Of a stretch of DNA of 64,000 nt, positions 1 through 8,150 are shown in pieces. Made by a program: the position numbers and the translations under genes. The notes under the pieces were generated by a model. It saw nothing but the letters and a program-made list of their open reading frames with translations, did not search any database and was not told the origin of the DNA. Origin of the DNA: Paenibacillus mucilaginosus 3016 (GTDB lineage: Bacteria; Bacillota; Bacilli; Paenibacillales; NBRC-103111); NCBI RefSeq assembly GCF_000250655.1, contig NC_016935.1:7520001-7584000 (forward strand). The letters run 5' to 3'. Numbering within the stretch: the first letter of the stretch is position 1; every line of letters begins with the position of its first letter.

Positions 1-342
1 ATTCCGGATGGCGGTCGTCAGCTGTTCTCTCTTCCAGGCACTGAGCTGCGGCTTGGCCGTGTATTGAAAAGTTGTCCCAGACCTGCTACTCTGTACGAGT
101 ACGGCTTCAAGTTCGACCTTCTGCTCCTGTAGCGGGAGTTCGAAGGAACAAATGATTTGGGCGGATACCGGAAAATTCAACGGCGACTGAAATTCAATCC
201 GGTCCGGTCCGACCGAAACTAACGTGACGAGAGCCTTAGAGCTGCTTACCTTCATGGAGTTGATTTGCGAAATATACATTTCCGAAGCCATGTTCATCTT
301 CAAGACAACCGGAGAGGATAGTTTTTCTTTTGTCTCAATCAT
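1..342 (-). CDS. PilZ-like domain protein (C-terminus cut by window edge)
   Basis: The reading frame starts at ATG 342-340 behind a strong AGAAGGAAGG ribosome-binding site and runs off the left edge after 114 codons. The product begins MIETKEKLSSPVVLKMNMAS and is a soluble, beta-rich protein with the look of a PilZ or PilZ-like (YcgR-type) domain; I see no clear RxxxR c-di-GMP motif in the visible part, so c-di-GMP binding is not shown. Its promoter is overlapped by two GATAC-type operators, so it is probably repressed by the neighbouring Xre protein. The family assignment is a weak recognition; the gene itself is well supported by start, RBS and promoter. Confidence 0.6.
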   Translation of the reverse strand, partial: MIETKEKLSSPVVLKMNMASEMYISQINSMKVSSSKALVTLVSVGPDRIEFQSPLNFPVSAQIICSFELPLQEQKVELEAVLVQSSRSGTTFQYTAKPQLSAWKREQLTTAIRN

Positions 343-412
343 GGGGATTACCTTCCTTCTCTTGCAGCGATGACTATACTTTGCGCTCCCGATAAAAAAT
401 ATGTCGCTTAAA

Positions 413-471
413 GTTACATTATGTATCGTTCGCCATACTCTAAATTTATGATACAAAGTGTATCTTGTCAA
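413..471 (-). promoter_or_regulatory. Promoter with two Xre-type operators
   Basis: Read on the minus strand there is a -35 TTGACA (471-466) and a -10 TAAATT (448-443) with a 17-bp spacer. The spacer is almost exactly the palindrome GATAC-N5-GTATC (450-464). A second, one-mismatch copy (413-427; GTTAC-ATTAT-GTATC) lies about 10-25 bp downstream of the expected transcription start. This is a classic repression layout for the PilZ-like gene. The rest of 343-682 shows nothing else that I can support. Confidence 0.6.
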
Positions 472-682
472 GGACTATTTTTCACATTGTCGAGACCTGG
501 TAGAAAAGTGAGTTTTACCACAGAAAAAAGGCATTCCTCATGAATAAAACGACAAAATGAAACAAAAGCAGACAACCACTATCCCCGAAAATATATGATA
601 GCCCCTATGAAAATCGGAGCTGACCGTATCCTTCTAATTCTAGAAATAAATCAAGAAAAAAAACTGCTCCGGACTGTTTCAA

Positions 683-877
683 CTATTCCCTCATGAGGTA
701 ATCTAATGATACGTCGAAGAAATCGGCAATATTCTTTAAAGTTTCATAATCCGGATGCCTTCTGTTATTCTCGTAATGTGAAAGCGCTGACCTGGAAATT
801 CCGATGCAAACGGCCAGCTCTTCTTGGGTCAGTTGTCTCTCTTCACGCAGCAAGCTGATTTTGTTACCATACTTCAC
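683..877 (-). CDS. Small Xre-family transcriptional repressor
   Basis: A 64-residue protein that is little more than one Cro/C1-type helix-turn-helix domain: scaffold helices around residues 5-15, HTH around 17-45 (QEELAVCIGISRSALSHYEN), and the typical ending DVSLDYLMRE. It starts at GTG 877-875 with an AAGGAGG site 9-10 nt upstream. There is no effector, peptidase or dimerisation domain, so DNA binding is its only visible function. Perfect GATAC-N5-GTATC palindromes sit in its own promoter and in that of the divergent-side PilZ-like gene, suggesting autoregulation. Phage PBSX-type Xre repressors are known, from memory, to use a GATAC-based palindrome; no phage genes lie nearby. Confidence 0.85.
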   Translation of the reverse strand: MKYGNKISLLREERQLTQEELAVCIGISRSALSHYENNRRHPDYETLKNIADFFDVSLDYLMRE

Positions 878-931
878 GATCCTTGTCCTCCTTGATCATA
901 ATATTGTCCTCATTCGCCGCCCACACTACAT

Positions 932-968
932 ATTATAGCGAATTTTGCCGGAAGATACAATTCGTATC
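932..968 (-). promoter_or_regulatory. xre promoter with overlapping operator
   Basis: Minus-strand -35 TTGTAT (960-955) and -10 TATAAT (937-932) with a 17-bp spacer. The perfect palindrome GATAC-AATTC-GTATC (954-968) overlaps the -35 box, the expected position for autorepression of the Xre gene at 683-877. Between 969 and about 1264 I see no gene or other structure that I can support; a 101-codon plus-strand frame at 883-1188 has no ribosome-binding site or recognisable content. Confidence 0.6.
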
Positions 969-1264
969 GCTCCTTTTACATATTAATGGCATATTTTTTT
1001 TATACGTCGGCGCATTTGACACTTTGGCAGCAGCCTGTTTGATTCCGCACCGCCTTACCGTACGCCGCAGCAGCCCAGACGCTCCAGAATCCCTCCTAAG
1101 CCGCCGGAAGCGGAATCAAGCCTCAACACACATACCAACGGTTATTAAACAGCCCTACTCCTCCCTATGCATCGCCTGCAGTCTGTAACTGACTCAACCG
1201 CCGAAAAATCGCTTCTATAATATACTGCTTTTTTCACTTTCTGTTCTCCGGTAGTCCAAAAACG

Positions 1265-1293
1265 AAAAAAGCCCCCTTGCAAACAAGGGAGCT
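1265..1293 (-). terminator. Intrinsic terminator of glnA
   Basis: Stem formed by 1271-1279 and 1284-1292 followed, on the minus strand, by a run of T residues (1265-1270). It lies 25 nt past the glnA stop codon. Confidence 0.85.
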
Positions 1294-1317
1294 TCGAATA
1301 TAGGTAATCTGTAGATC

Positions 1318-2742
1318 TTACAGATCGAAGTACAGGGAGTACTCGTGCGGATGAATGCGGATGGATACCGCTTTGGCTTCGCCGCGCTTCAGACCGACAT
1401 AGTTGTCGATGAAGTCCTTCGTGAAGACGCCGCCTTCTGTCAGGAACTCATAGTCAGCCTCAAGTGCGTCAAGCGCCTCATCCAGCGTGCCCGGTACGCT
1501 GCGGATCTCGCTCTTCTCAGCGTCGGACAGGTCGTAGATGTTCTTGTCCAGCGGACCGTAGCCCAGTGCACGAGGATCGATCTTCTTCTTGATGCCGTCC
1601 AGACCTGCAAGCAGCATAGCTGCGAATGCCAGGTATGGGTTAGCCGTGGAGTCCGGTGTGCGGAACTCGATACGGCAGCCTTTTGGCGTAACGGCAGCAA
1701 CCGGAATACGTACTGCAGCGGAACGGTTACCTTTGGAGAATACCAGGTTTACCGGAGCTTCATAGCCAGGAACCAGACGCTTGAAGGAGTTCGTGCTCGG
1801 GTTCGTCAGAGCGATCAGAGCCGGTGCGTGGTACAGGATACCGCCGATGTAGTGCAGCGCCATTTCGCTCAGGTTTGCATAGCCGCCTTTTTCATAGAAG
1901 AGAGGCGTGTCCCCGTTGAAGATGGACTGGTGAACGTGCATACCGCTTCCGTTGTCGCCGAAGAGCGGCTTAGGCATGAATGTAGCCACTTTGCCGTACT
2001 GTCTAGCCGTGTTCTGCACGATGTATTTGTATTTCATCAGGTTATCGGCAGTCTTGGTCAGGGTGTCAAAGCGGAAGTTGATTTCGCCTTGGCCTGCCGT
2101 TGCCACTTCGTGGTGGTGACGCTCGATGCGAAGGCCGGATTCCATCAGAAGACGGCACATTTCGCTGCGGATGTCCTGCTGTGTATCCGTAGGACCTACA
2201 GGCACATAACCGCCCTTGTGGCCTACTTTAAAGCCCAGGTTGCCGCCCTCTTCTTTGCGGTTGGAGTTCCAGTGAGCTTCTTCGGAATCCACGAAGTAAG
2301 AGGATTTGTTCTGGCCGCTTTCGAAACGAACTTCATCGAAGATGAAGAATTCGGATTCAGGAGCGAAGAATGCGGATGTACCTACGCCGGATTGCTGCAG
2401 ATATTCTTCAGCCTTCTGTGCGATGCTGCGCGGATCGCGCTCATAGCGTTCGCCGTCAGGCGTATAGATGTTACACATAACTACGAGGGTTGGATGAGCC
2501 GTGAACGGATCGATGAATGTGGATTCCGTATCCGGCATCATGACCATGTCGGACTCTTCGATGCCTTTGAATCCAGGGATCGAGGAACCATCAAATGCTA
2601 CGCCGTTCTCAAAAGTTGCTTCTTCAACTTCAGAAGCCGGCAAAGAAATGTGGTGTGCTCTACCGCTAAGATCTACAAAACGGAAATCTACCCACTCGAT
2701 GCCTTTTTCCTGGATGGTGTTTAACACGTTTTGAACTGACAT
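1318..2742 (-). CDS. glnA: Glutamine synthetase type I, GS-I-beta-like
   Basis: Makes glutamine from glutamate, ammonia and ATP in the cytoplasm. The 474-residue protein has the beta-grasp N-terminus, the catalytic-domain motifs FDGSSIPGFKGIEESDM, MFV-like GSGMHVHQS and NPSTNSFKRLVPGYEAP, and the C-terminal IRIHPHEYSLYFDL. At about 474 residues it is longer than the usual Bacillus GS-I-alpha GlnA (about 444), and it has NIYDLSDAEKSE, with Tyr403 at the position of the adenylylated tyrosine of enterobacterial GS-I-beta enzymes. Firmicutes generally lack the GlnE adenylyltransferase, so modification is doubtful. There is no glnR gene beside it, unlike the usual Firmicute glnRA operon, so this may be a second glutamine synthetase. 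A GlnR/TnrA-type box lies upstream. Confidence 0.96.
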   Translation of the reverse strand: MSVQNVLNTIQEKGIEWVDFRFVDLSGRAHHISLPASEVEEATFENGVAFDGSSIPGFKGIEESDMVMMPDTESTFIDPFTAHPTLVVMCNIYTPDGERYERDPRSIAQKAEEYLQQSGVGTSAFFAPESEFFIFDEVRFESGQNKSSYFVDSEEAHWNSNRKEEGGNLGFKVGHKGGYVPVGPTDTQQDIRSEMCRLLMESGLRIERHHHEVATAGQGEINFRFDTLTKTADNLMKYKYIVQNTARQYGKVATFMPKPLFGDNGSGMHVHQSIFNGDTPLFYEKGGYANLSEMALHYIGGILYHAPALIALTNPSTNSFKRLVPGYEAPVNLVFSKGNRSAAVRIPVAAVTPKGCRIEFRTPDSTANPYLAFAAMLLAGLDGIKKKIDPRALGYGPLDKNIYDLSDAEKSEIRSVPGTLDEALDALEADYEFLTEGGVFTKDFIDNYVGLKRGEAKAVSIRIHPHEYSLYFDL

Positions 2743-2822
2743 GGACTACCTTACCTCCTAATTTCCGAACATTAACGGCTGTTCGGTCTCACATTGTTCA
2801 AGTTTTTGTTAATCATGTTGCT

Positions 2823-2897
2823 ATTATAAGACTTTTCGGGAAAGTTCGTCAATACTTATGTAAGGTATTTTTTATCGAGGTGTAAGATATGCTCACA
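2823..2897 (-). promoter_or_regulatory. glnA promoter and GlnR/TnrA-type box
   Basis: Minus-strand -35 TTGACG (2852-2847) and -10 TATAAT (2828-2823), spacer 18. Further upstream, 2881-2897 reads TGTAAGATATGCTCACA, a full match to the TGTNA-N7-TNACA consensus of GlnR/TnrA. It is centred about 73 bp upstream of the expected start site. One such match is expected by chance in roughly 65 kb, so it is its position, not its mere presence, that matters. Confidence 0.6.
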
Positions 2898-2927
2898 CTG
2901 TCCCTTGATTTTCATCATTTCGACAAA

Positions 2928-2974
2928 AAGCAGGCTTGACTCCCTCCAAAAAAGGGTTCTCAAGCCTGCTTTTC
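2928..2974 (-). terminator. Intrinsic terminator of the DAHP synthase gene
   Basis: Inverted repeat AAAGCAGGCTTGA / TCAAGCCTGCTTT (2928-2939 with 2960-2972) with a T-rich tail on the minus strand. It lies between aroF and the glnA promoter. Confidence 0.8.
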
Positions 2975-2991
2975 GTTCTTTATTCCGAAAG

Positions 2992-4038
2992 TTATCCTGC
3001 AAACACCGCTTCTTTACGGGTATCAAATCGCTTGCCGCACAAGGGGGCAAGTTTCTCCAGATCTACCATCAACCGGGCGAACTGGTCCGGGAACAAGGAT
3101 TGTACGCCGTCACCGGTCATGGAGTTATCCGGATCCGTATGCATCTCCACGATCAGGCCGTTGGCTCCGGCAGCGACGGAAGCCTTGCACATCGGCTCTA
3201 CCAGCTCCCGGCGCCCTGTGCCGTGGCTCGGGTCCGAAATGACCGGCAGGTGACTCAGAGTCTGCAGGGCGGGAATAGCCGCCAGATCCAGCGTATTGCG
3301 CGTGTAGGATTCGAAGGTGCGGATGCCCCGCTCGCAGAGCATAACGTTCGGATTTCCGCCTGCGAGAATATATTCCGCCGCATTCAAAAACTCATCATAT
3401 GTAGCGCTGAAGCCGCGTTTGAGAAGAACCGGCGTCTGGATCGATCCCAGCTTGCGCAGGAGATCAAAATTCTGCATGTTGCGCGTGCCTACCTGGAGAA
3501 TATCCGCGTACTCCGCACAGATGTCCACATACTCCGGGGTCATGACTTCCGTAATCGTGAGCAGCCCGTGCTTTTTGCCCGCTTCGGCCATCATTACGAG
3601 CCCTTCCACGCCTGTTCCCTGGAAGCTGTACGGACCCGTTCTCGGCTTGAACGCTCCGCCGCGCAGCACCTGCGCTCCCGACGCCTTGACCAGACGCGCA
3701 ATCTCATCGATCTGCTCCGGGGATTCGACGGCGCACGGCCCTCCCATCACGACCAGCTGATCGCCGCCAATGGCAACATCCCCGATACGGATGACGGAAT
3801 CGTCCGGATGGAAATCACGGCTCGCCAGCTTATACGATTTGGAGATTTTGACAACCTGTTCCACTCCCGAGAGCTGTCTAAGCTGCTCGGCCAGCACGGG
3901 GCTTGCCTTGCCGATGATCCCGATAATCGTACGGTCGACCCCTTTGGACACATGCGCGGTTACCTCATGCTTCTCAATGTGGTGCACCACTTCTGCAATT
4001 CGCTCTTCGCTTACCGTTCCGGACATAATCACGATCAT
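2992..4038 (-). CDS. aroF: 3-deoxy-7-phosphoheptulonate (DAHP) synthase, type I-beta
   Basis: Catalyses the first step of the shikimate pathway: phosphoenolpyruvate plus erythrose 4-phosphate to DAHP. The first ~70 residues form a ferredoxin-like regulatory domain (MIVIMSGTVSEERIAEVVHH), followed by the TIM barrel with GGPCAVESPEQ, GGAFKPRTGPYSFQG, LLKRGF, ISDPSHGTGRR and IVEMHTDPDNSMTDG-like metal/substrate motifs. This is the Thermotoga-type architecture in which the N-terminal domain gives feedback control by aromatic amino acids. I start it at ATG 4038 because AAGGGAG lies 8 nt upstream; a start 8 codons earlier has no ribosome-binding site. Monocistronic, with its own promoter and terminator. 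Confidence 0.95.
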   Translation of the reverse strand: MIVIMSGTVSEERIAEVVHHIEKHEVTAHVSKGVDRTIIGIIGKASPVLAEQLRQLSGVEQVVKISKSYKLASRDFHPDDSVIRIGDVAIGGDQLVVMGGPCAVESPEQIDEIARLVKASGAQVLRGGAFKPRTGPYSFQGTGVEGLVMMAEAGKKHGLLTITEVMTPEYVDICAEYADILQVGTRNMQNFDLLRKLGSIQTPVLLKRGFSATYDEFLNAAEYILAGGNPNVMLCERGIRTFESYTRNTLDLAAIPALQTLSHLPVISDPSHGTGRRELVEPMCKASVAAGANGLIVEMHTDPDNSMTGDGVQSLFPDQFARLMVDLEKLAPLCGKRFDTRKEAVFAG

Positions 4039-4117
4039 ATGAGAACACTCCCTTGGGGACAAGTTTTCTGTTATACGTAAACGCTTCGACGCTTATACGC
4101 TTTTAAGCGCTAAAGTA

Positions 4118-4146
4118 ATTTTACAACGACTTGCCGCTCCCGTCAA
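4118..4146 (-). promoter_or_regulatory. Promoter of DAHP synthase gene
   Basis: Minus-strand -35 TTGACG (4146-4141), 17-bp spacer, -10 TAAAAT (4123-4118). The 70-nt leader contains a small GCGCTTAAAAGCG hairpin. Confidence 0.7.
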
Positions 4147-4174
4147 TACATTCTTCCTGGTTTTACCCAAAAGA

Positions 4175-4198
4175 AAAAAGCTTCGTTCCCGAAGCTTT
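4175..4198 (-). terminator. Intrinsic terminator of the DUF2062 gene
   Basis: AAAGCTTCG-ggaa-CGAAGCTTT hairpin with a TTTTTC tail on the minus strand. Confidence 0.8.
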
Positions 4199-4253
4199 CA
4201 TGGACCTGTCCTACGCGCATCCTGCGGCAGTTCAAGGCGGATCTGCCCAGCGC

Positions 4254-4781
4254 CTACCCGTTGGTGCCTGCGGCAAGGAAGCGCTGTTCTTTTCTTTTTT
4301 GACGTTTTTCCCGGCGCTTCCCGTCAAACCAGACCAGCAGCCACTTGATGGGAAAGAACAGAAGAAGTCCGAGAATCACCCCGTCGACCACACCGCCGAC
4401 GAAGAGCTTGAGATTAAACTTGATGAACGTATCGAGCCAATCCGGCAGCCGCTGGAGAAGCGCTCCCTTGATGCCGTGCGGAAGCAGCATCTCCCCTACT
4501 CTCCGGTGAACGAAGGAAAGCGGGATATAGATGATCTTGCCGAACATGAATCCCAGCAGCGCCGCGGCCATACTGGCCCTCATCAGATACACCAGAGGAA
4601 AGATCAGGAAAAAGGCGAGTCCGGCCGTGGGAAGGGTAAACATCTCCACGGCAAGACCGATCGAGAAGCCGAGGGCCACCATCGCCGGCCCTCCTTTGGC
4701 CCTGGTCAGCAGCAAATATTTGAGCCGGAACCAGCGCCCGATGTTTTGAAGCCGAAATGTTTGTTTCGCCGATGTTTTCAT
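4254..4781 (-). CDS. DUF2062 family membrane protein
   Basis: A 175-residue integral membrane protein. Basic N-terminus (1-30), hydrophobic segments around 34-60 (MVALGFSIGLAVEMFTLPTA), 60-85 and 130-150, and a very basic C-terminus (KRREKRQKRKEQR), consistent with a cytoplasmic tail. The pattern GFSIGLAVEMFTLP... followed by a second FGK(I/L)xxxPL block is typical of DUF2062, a family sometimes fused to glycosyltransferases and of unknown biochemical role. It lies just downstream of ispH, with a 33-nt gap and the same strand, so the two are probably co-transcribed. Confidence 0.8.
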   Translation of the reverse strand: MKTSAKQTFRLQNIGRWFRLKYLLLTRAKGGPAMVALGFSIGLAVEMFTLPTAGLAFFLIFPLVYLMRASMAAALLGFMFGKIIYIPLSFVHRRVGEMLLPHGIKGALLQRLPDWLDTFIKFNLKLFVGGVVDGVILGLLLFFPIKWLLVWFDGKRREKRQKRKEQRFLAAGTNG

Positions 4782-4814
4782 CCGCTGCCGCCCCCCTCTT
4801 TCCCGTCCATTGTC

Positions 4815-5768
4815 CTATTCCGCCCGCGTTTTGGCTTTCGGCGCCGGAATCAGGCGGTCCAGGTTAACCGTCCGGCGGATCTCCCAGGTCTGCGGGTCGT
4901 CGTTATTGTACTGCTCCAGGTACGTAATGACTTCCTTCGTGATCGGAGTCGGAGTCGAAGCGCCCGACGTCACCGCCACTCGGCGCACAGGCACCAGCCA
5001 CTCCCTGCGCAGCTCCGTAATGTCGGCGATCCGGTAAGCCTTGACCCCGGCGATCTCCTCGGAAACCTGGGCAAGCCGGTTGGAGTTGTTGCTCCGCGGG
5101 TCGCCGACCACGAGGACCAGGTCCGCCTCCTTGGCCTGCTCGGCCACAGCCTCCTGCCGCACCTGTGTCGCCAGACAAATCTCGTTATGAATCTCCGCAC
5201 CCGGATACCGATCCAGCAGGCGCTTCATAATATGCTTAATGTCCCATTGGCTCATCGTGGTCTGGTTCGTAATCAGGATCCGGGAGGATTCCACCTGAAG
5301 CGAATCGATCTCCTGGGTCCCCTCGATCAGATGCACACGGTCCGGTGCCACGCCGATCGCGCCTTCCGGCTCCGGGTGGCCCTTCTTACCGATATAGATG
5401 ACATGATACCCTTCGGCCGTCTTCTCCCGGATAAGATCATGCGTCTTCGTTACGTCCGGGCACGTCGCATCCACTACGGTGAGCCCCTTCTCGCGGGTAC
5501 GCCGGCGCACTTCCGGTGACACGCCGTGCGCCGTGAAGATCACGGTCCCTTTGTCCACGCTCTCCAGAATATCCAGCCGGTTCGGCCCGTCCAGTGTGAT
5601 GACGCCTTCCTTCTTGAAGAAGTCGGTCACATGCGCGTTGTGTACAATCATGCCCAGGATATATATAGGTCTTGGCAGATCCAAGTTCTTCACAGTCTGC
5701 ATGGCCAGCGCCATGGCGTCCACAACCCCGTAGCAATAGCCCCGGGGAGAAATCTTAATTACGTCCAT
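4815..5768 (-). CDS. ispH: 4-hydroxy-3-methylbut-2-enyl diphosphate reductase (IspH/LytB)
   Basis: Last enzyme of the MEP isoprenoid pathway, reducing HMBPP to IPP and DMAPP with a 4Fe-4S cluster. The 317-residue sequence begins [20 protein letters not shown] as in Bacillus IspH, and the three cluster cysteines are visible: Cys12 (RGYCYG), Cys103 (DATCPDV) and Cys198 (NEICLAT). Other conserved parts are [19 protein letters not shown] and [14 protein letters not shown] start with an AGGTG-type site. Length is normal for the family. Confidence 0.97.
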   Translation of the reverse strand: MDVIKISPRGYCYGVVDAMALAMQTVKNLDLPRPIYILGMIVHNAHVTDFFKKEGVITLDGPNRLDILESVDKGTVIFTAHGVSPEVRRRTREKGLTVVDATCPDVTKTHDLIREKTAEGYHVIYIGKKGHPEPEGAIGVAPDRVHLIEGTQEIDSLQVESSRILITNQTTMSQWDIKHIMKRLLDRYPGAEIHNEICLATQVRQEAVAEQAKEADLVLVVGDPRSNNSNRLAQVSEEIAGVKAYRIADITELRREWLVPVRRVAVTSGASTPTPITKEVITYLEQYNNDDPQTWEIRRTVNLDRLIPAPKAKTRAE

Positions 5769-5806
5769 CCTGCACCTGCCTGTCGAAATTTAGTCGCTCC
5801 TGTCTA

Positions 5807-7324
5807 TTATACCTGATTCCCCTCCGGTAGGGAATGCCCCTGCGTTCCCCCGGAAGCAGCCACATCCTTGCACGGGAGCACAGGAAGCCAGATCGTAAAG
5901 GCCGTCCCTTCATTCTTGCGGGTACGCACTTCCACCGAGCCTCCATGCTCATCGATAATCCACTTGGCGATGGACAGCCCGAGGCCGGTTCCCGCCTTCT
6001 TGCCCCGCGACGGATCGGCGCGGTAGAAGCGCTCGAAGATATGGGGAACCTCTTCCTTGTCCATTCCGATCCCCGAATCCTCGATCCGGATCCCCACCTG
6101 ATCCCCATCGAGCGACGCATCCAGAAGCGCAAAGCCTCCATCCGTGTATTTGAACGCATTCTCGATAAAGATAAAGAGGAGCTGCCGGATGTAATCCGCA
6201 TTGCCTTGAATGCACGCTTCCCCGATCCCCTCAAAAGGACCGGTGCGGAATTCCACCGTGCGGGGCAGCAGCTGCGCTTTGCGCGCGACCTCCTCCAGCA
6301 GAGGCAGAAGCTGAATCTCCGTCTTCGCCATCTGGAAGCCCGCATCCGCCCGGGCCAGCGAGAGCAGATCGTTCACCAGGCGGGACATCCGCTCCGCCTC
6401 GCCCGAGATGTCGTGCATGGCCTCCAGTGTCATCTCCAGCTGCACCTCCCCGGGAGCCAGCGCCCCCTGCTGCACGTTCTTCCACATCTTCTCGAGCAGA
6501 TCCACATTGCCCCGGATGGTCGTCAGCGGAGTCCGAAGCTCATGCGATGCGTCCGACACGAAGCGCCGCTGGGCGCCGTAGGCCTCCTCCATCTCCGAGT
6601 AAGCCGTCTGCAGGCGCTCCAGCATCCCGTTGATCGTCTGCGTCAGCTCACCGATCTCGTCGCTCGGCCCGAAGTATTCGATCCGCTTGTCGAGATCCAC
6701 GCCTCTCTCGATCCGGTTGGCGGCCATGATGACCTGTTCGATCGGACGCAGCGCCTTGCGAGCCAGGAACCAGCCGACCGAAGCGGCCAGCAGAATGGAG
6801 AGCAGGCCCGTCACCGTCAGAATGAGCCGGAGCATGGCCAGCAGGCGTTCGATATCGTCGATCTCGTAGATCGCCTGCATGATACCGATGACGGGCTCCC
6901 CGGGAAGCGCGAGGCCGCTGACGGTCACCGGCGTCGAGTACATCAGAAAATGAACATTGTTCATCTGGATCTTGTCGAACCGGCATTCGTTATTGACGAT
7001 GCACCTGATCTTCGTCACCTTAAGATCCGGCAGCTCCAGCCCGGTCTCCGCCAGACTCGGCGAGAGCGTCTTGCCTCCGTCCTCGAGACTGACCACCTGA
7101 AAGTACAGATTATTATAACGGAGCTGGTCGCGGACATTTAATTGAAAGGAGTATCCGTCATACTGGATCCGGGTGCGCAGCACATCCGCTGTCCGCTGCA
7201 GATCCGGCTTCAGGGAATTGAAGTAATAATAGTAGAGAAAAAAATAAAGCCCAACCCCGAGCAGGAGAAGTGTAGCCGACAAAATGGCCGTGTACCACAG
7301 GGTGAGCCGAAGACGGATCGACAT
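5807..7324 (-). CDS. Sensor histidine kinase (HAMP, HisKA, HATPase)
   Basis: A 505-residue two-TM sensor kinase. TM1 is about 10-31, an extracytoplasmic sensor domain spans 32-160 with a cysteine pair at 108 and 114, TM2 is about 166-187, HAMP 188-240, the phospho-acceptor His261 sits in SDASHELRTPLTT, and the ATPase domain follows (ENAFKYT, DSGIGM, FERFYRADPSRG, GTGLGLSIAKWI). The start is ATG, 2 nt after the stop of the response-regulator gene, so translation is probably coupled. The arrangement, with htrA immediately upstream of the pair, resembles CssRS-htrA of B. subtilis, which senses secretion stress; that parallel is inference from context. Confidence 0.93.
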   Translation of the reverse strand: MSIRLRLTLWYTAILSATLLLLGVGLYFFLYYYYFNSLKPDLQRTADVLRTRIQYDGYSFQLNVRDQLRYNNLYFQVVSLEDGGKTLSPSLAETGLELPDLKVTKIRCIVNNECRFDKIQMNNVHFLMYSTPVTVSGLALPGEPVIGIMQAIYEIDDIERLLAMLRLILTVTGLLSILLAASVGWFLARKALRPIEQVIMAANRIERGVDLDKRIEYFGPSDEIGELTQTINGMLERLQTAYSEMEEAYGAQRRFVSDASHELRTPLTTIRGNVDLLEKMWKNVQQGALAPGEVQLEMTLEAMHDISGEAERMSRLVNDLLSLARADAGFQMAKTEIQLLPLLEEVARKAQLLPRTVEFRTGPFEGIGEACIQGNADYIRQLLFIFIENAFKYTDGGFALLDASLDGDQVGIRIEDSGIGMDKEEVPHIFERFYRADPSRGKKAGTGLGLSIAKWIIDEHGGSVEVRTRKNEGTAFTIWLPVLPCKDVAASGGTQGHSLPEGNQV

Positions 7325-7326
7325 CT

Positions 7327-8019
7327 TTAGGCTTCACCTCTCAGCACATAACCGGCCCCCCGGACCGTCATAATGATCCGCTTGTGCCCGTGCTCCTCCG
7401 TCTTCTGGCGCAGCAGCGCAATATAGACCTCAAGCACATTGGATTCCCCGCTGTAATCGTAGCCCCAGATCTTCTCCATGATGACATCCCGGGACAGCAC
7501 GCGCCGCGGATTCTGCAGGAACAGGTGCAGCAGGTCGAACTCCTTGGTCGTCAGCTCAATCAGCTTGTCACCGCGGTAGACTTCCCGGGTGTCGAGATCC
7601 ATGAAGACGTCGAGATACTGCAGCTTGTTCGCCGCAAGCTCCTCCCTCTCCGACGCTTTGCGGCGCAGCAGCACGCGGATGCGGGCAAGCAGCTCCTCCA
7701 GCGCGAACGGCTTCACGAGATAATCGTCCGCCCCGAGATCCAGCCCCCGTACCCGGTCCGAGATCTCGTCCTTGGCCGTCAGCATCAGCACGGGCACCTT
7801 CGAGCCGCCCTCGCGGATGCGCCGGACCACCTCCCAGCCGTCGAGCTGGGGCATCATCACATCGAGCACGACCGCATCCGGGTCGTTCTCCAGAATCTGC
7901 TTCAATCCGTCCATGCCGTGATTCGCCGTGAATACCGTGTACCCCTCGAAGGCGAGTGAACGGCGCAGCATGGAGGTAATTTTCTCATCATCGTCAATGA
8001 CCAATATTTTCTCTCTCAT
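7327..8019 (-). CDS. OmpR-family response regulator
   Basis: A 230-residue transcription factor: receiver domain 1-120 with acidic pocket (IDDDE, residues 8-12), phospho-acceptor Asp53 (VLDVMMPQLDGW) and the conserved Lys in MLTAKDE near 103; winged-helix DNA-binding domain 135-228 (ELTTKEFDLLHLFLQNPRRVLS, REVIMEKIWG-like, VRGAGYVLR ending). First gene of a two-gene operon with the sensor kinase. OmpR-type regulators bind direct repeats about 11 bp apart; three such repeats lie in the promoter of the neighbouring htrA gene, a likely target. Confidence 0.94.
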   Translation of the reverse strand: MREKILVIDDDEKITSMLRRSLAFEGYTVFTANHGMDGLKQILENDPDAVVLDVMMPQLDGWEVVRRIREGGSKVPVLMLTAKDEISDRVRGLDLGADDYLVKPFALEELLARIRVLLRRKASEREELAANKLQYLDVFMDLDTREVYRGDKLIELTTKEFDLLHLFLQNPRRVLSRDVIMEKIWGYDYSGESNVLEVYIALLRQKTEEHGHKRIIMTVRGAGYVLRGEA

Positions 8020-8082
8020 CCGTTATATGCACACCTGCCTCTTCCTCTTCCATTTATTGTACCAACAAACCGCGCAGCAATA

Positions 8083-8123
8083 CAAAAAAAGAAGCAGAGC
8101 TCCGCGTTCCTCCGCTCTGCTTC
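8083..8123 (-). terminator. Intrinsic terminator of htrA
   Basis: GAAGCAGAGC (8091-8100) pairs with GCTCTGCTTC (8114-8123), followed on the minus strand by seven T residues. It separates htrA from the downstream two-component operon. Confidence 0.85.
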
Positions 8124-8150
8124 CTCTTCTATTCAGCCCTTTTCGGGGAC

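Noticed and set aside
883-1188. 101-codon plus-strand frame in the xre-glnA gap
   Set aside because: No RBS; overlaps the xre promoter; no resemblance to known proteins.
1345-2724. 459-codon plus-strand open frame antisense to glnA
   Set aside because: No ribosome-binding site, low-complexity arginine/valine-rich translation, lies wholly opposite a certain gene; a frame shadow of GC-rich codons.
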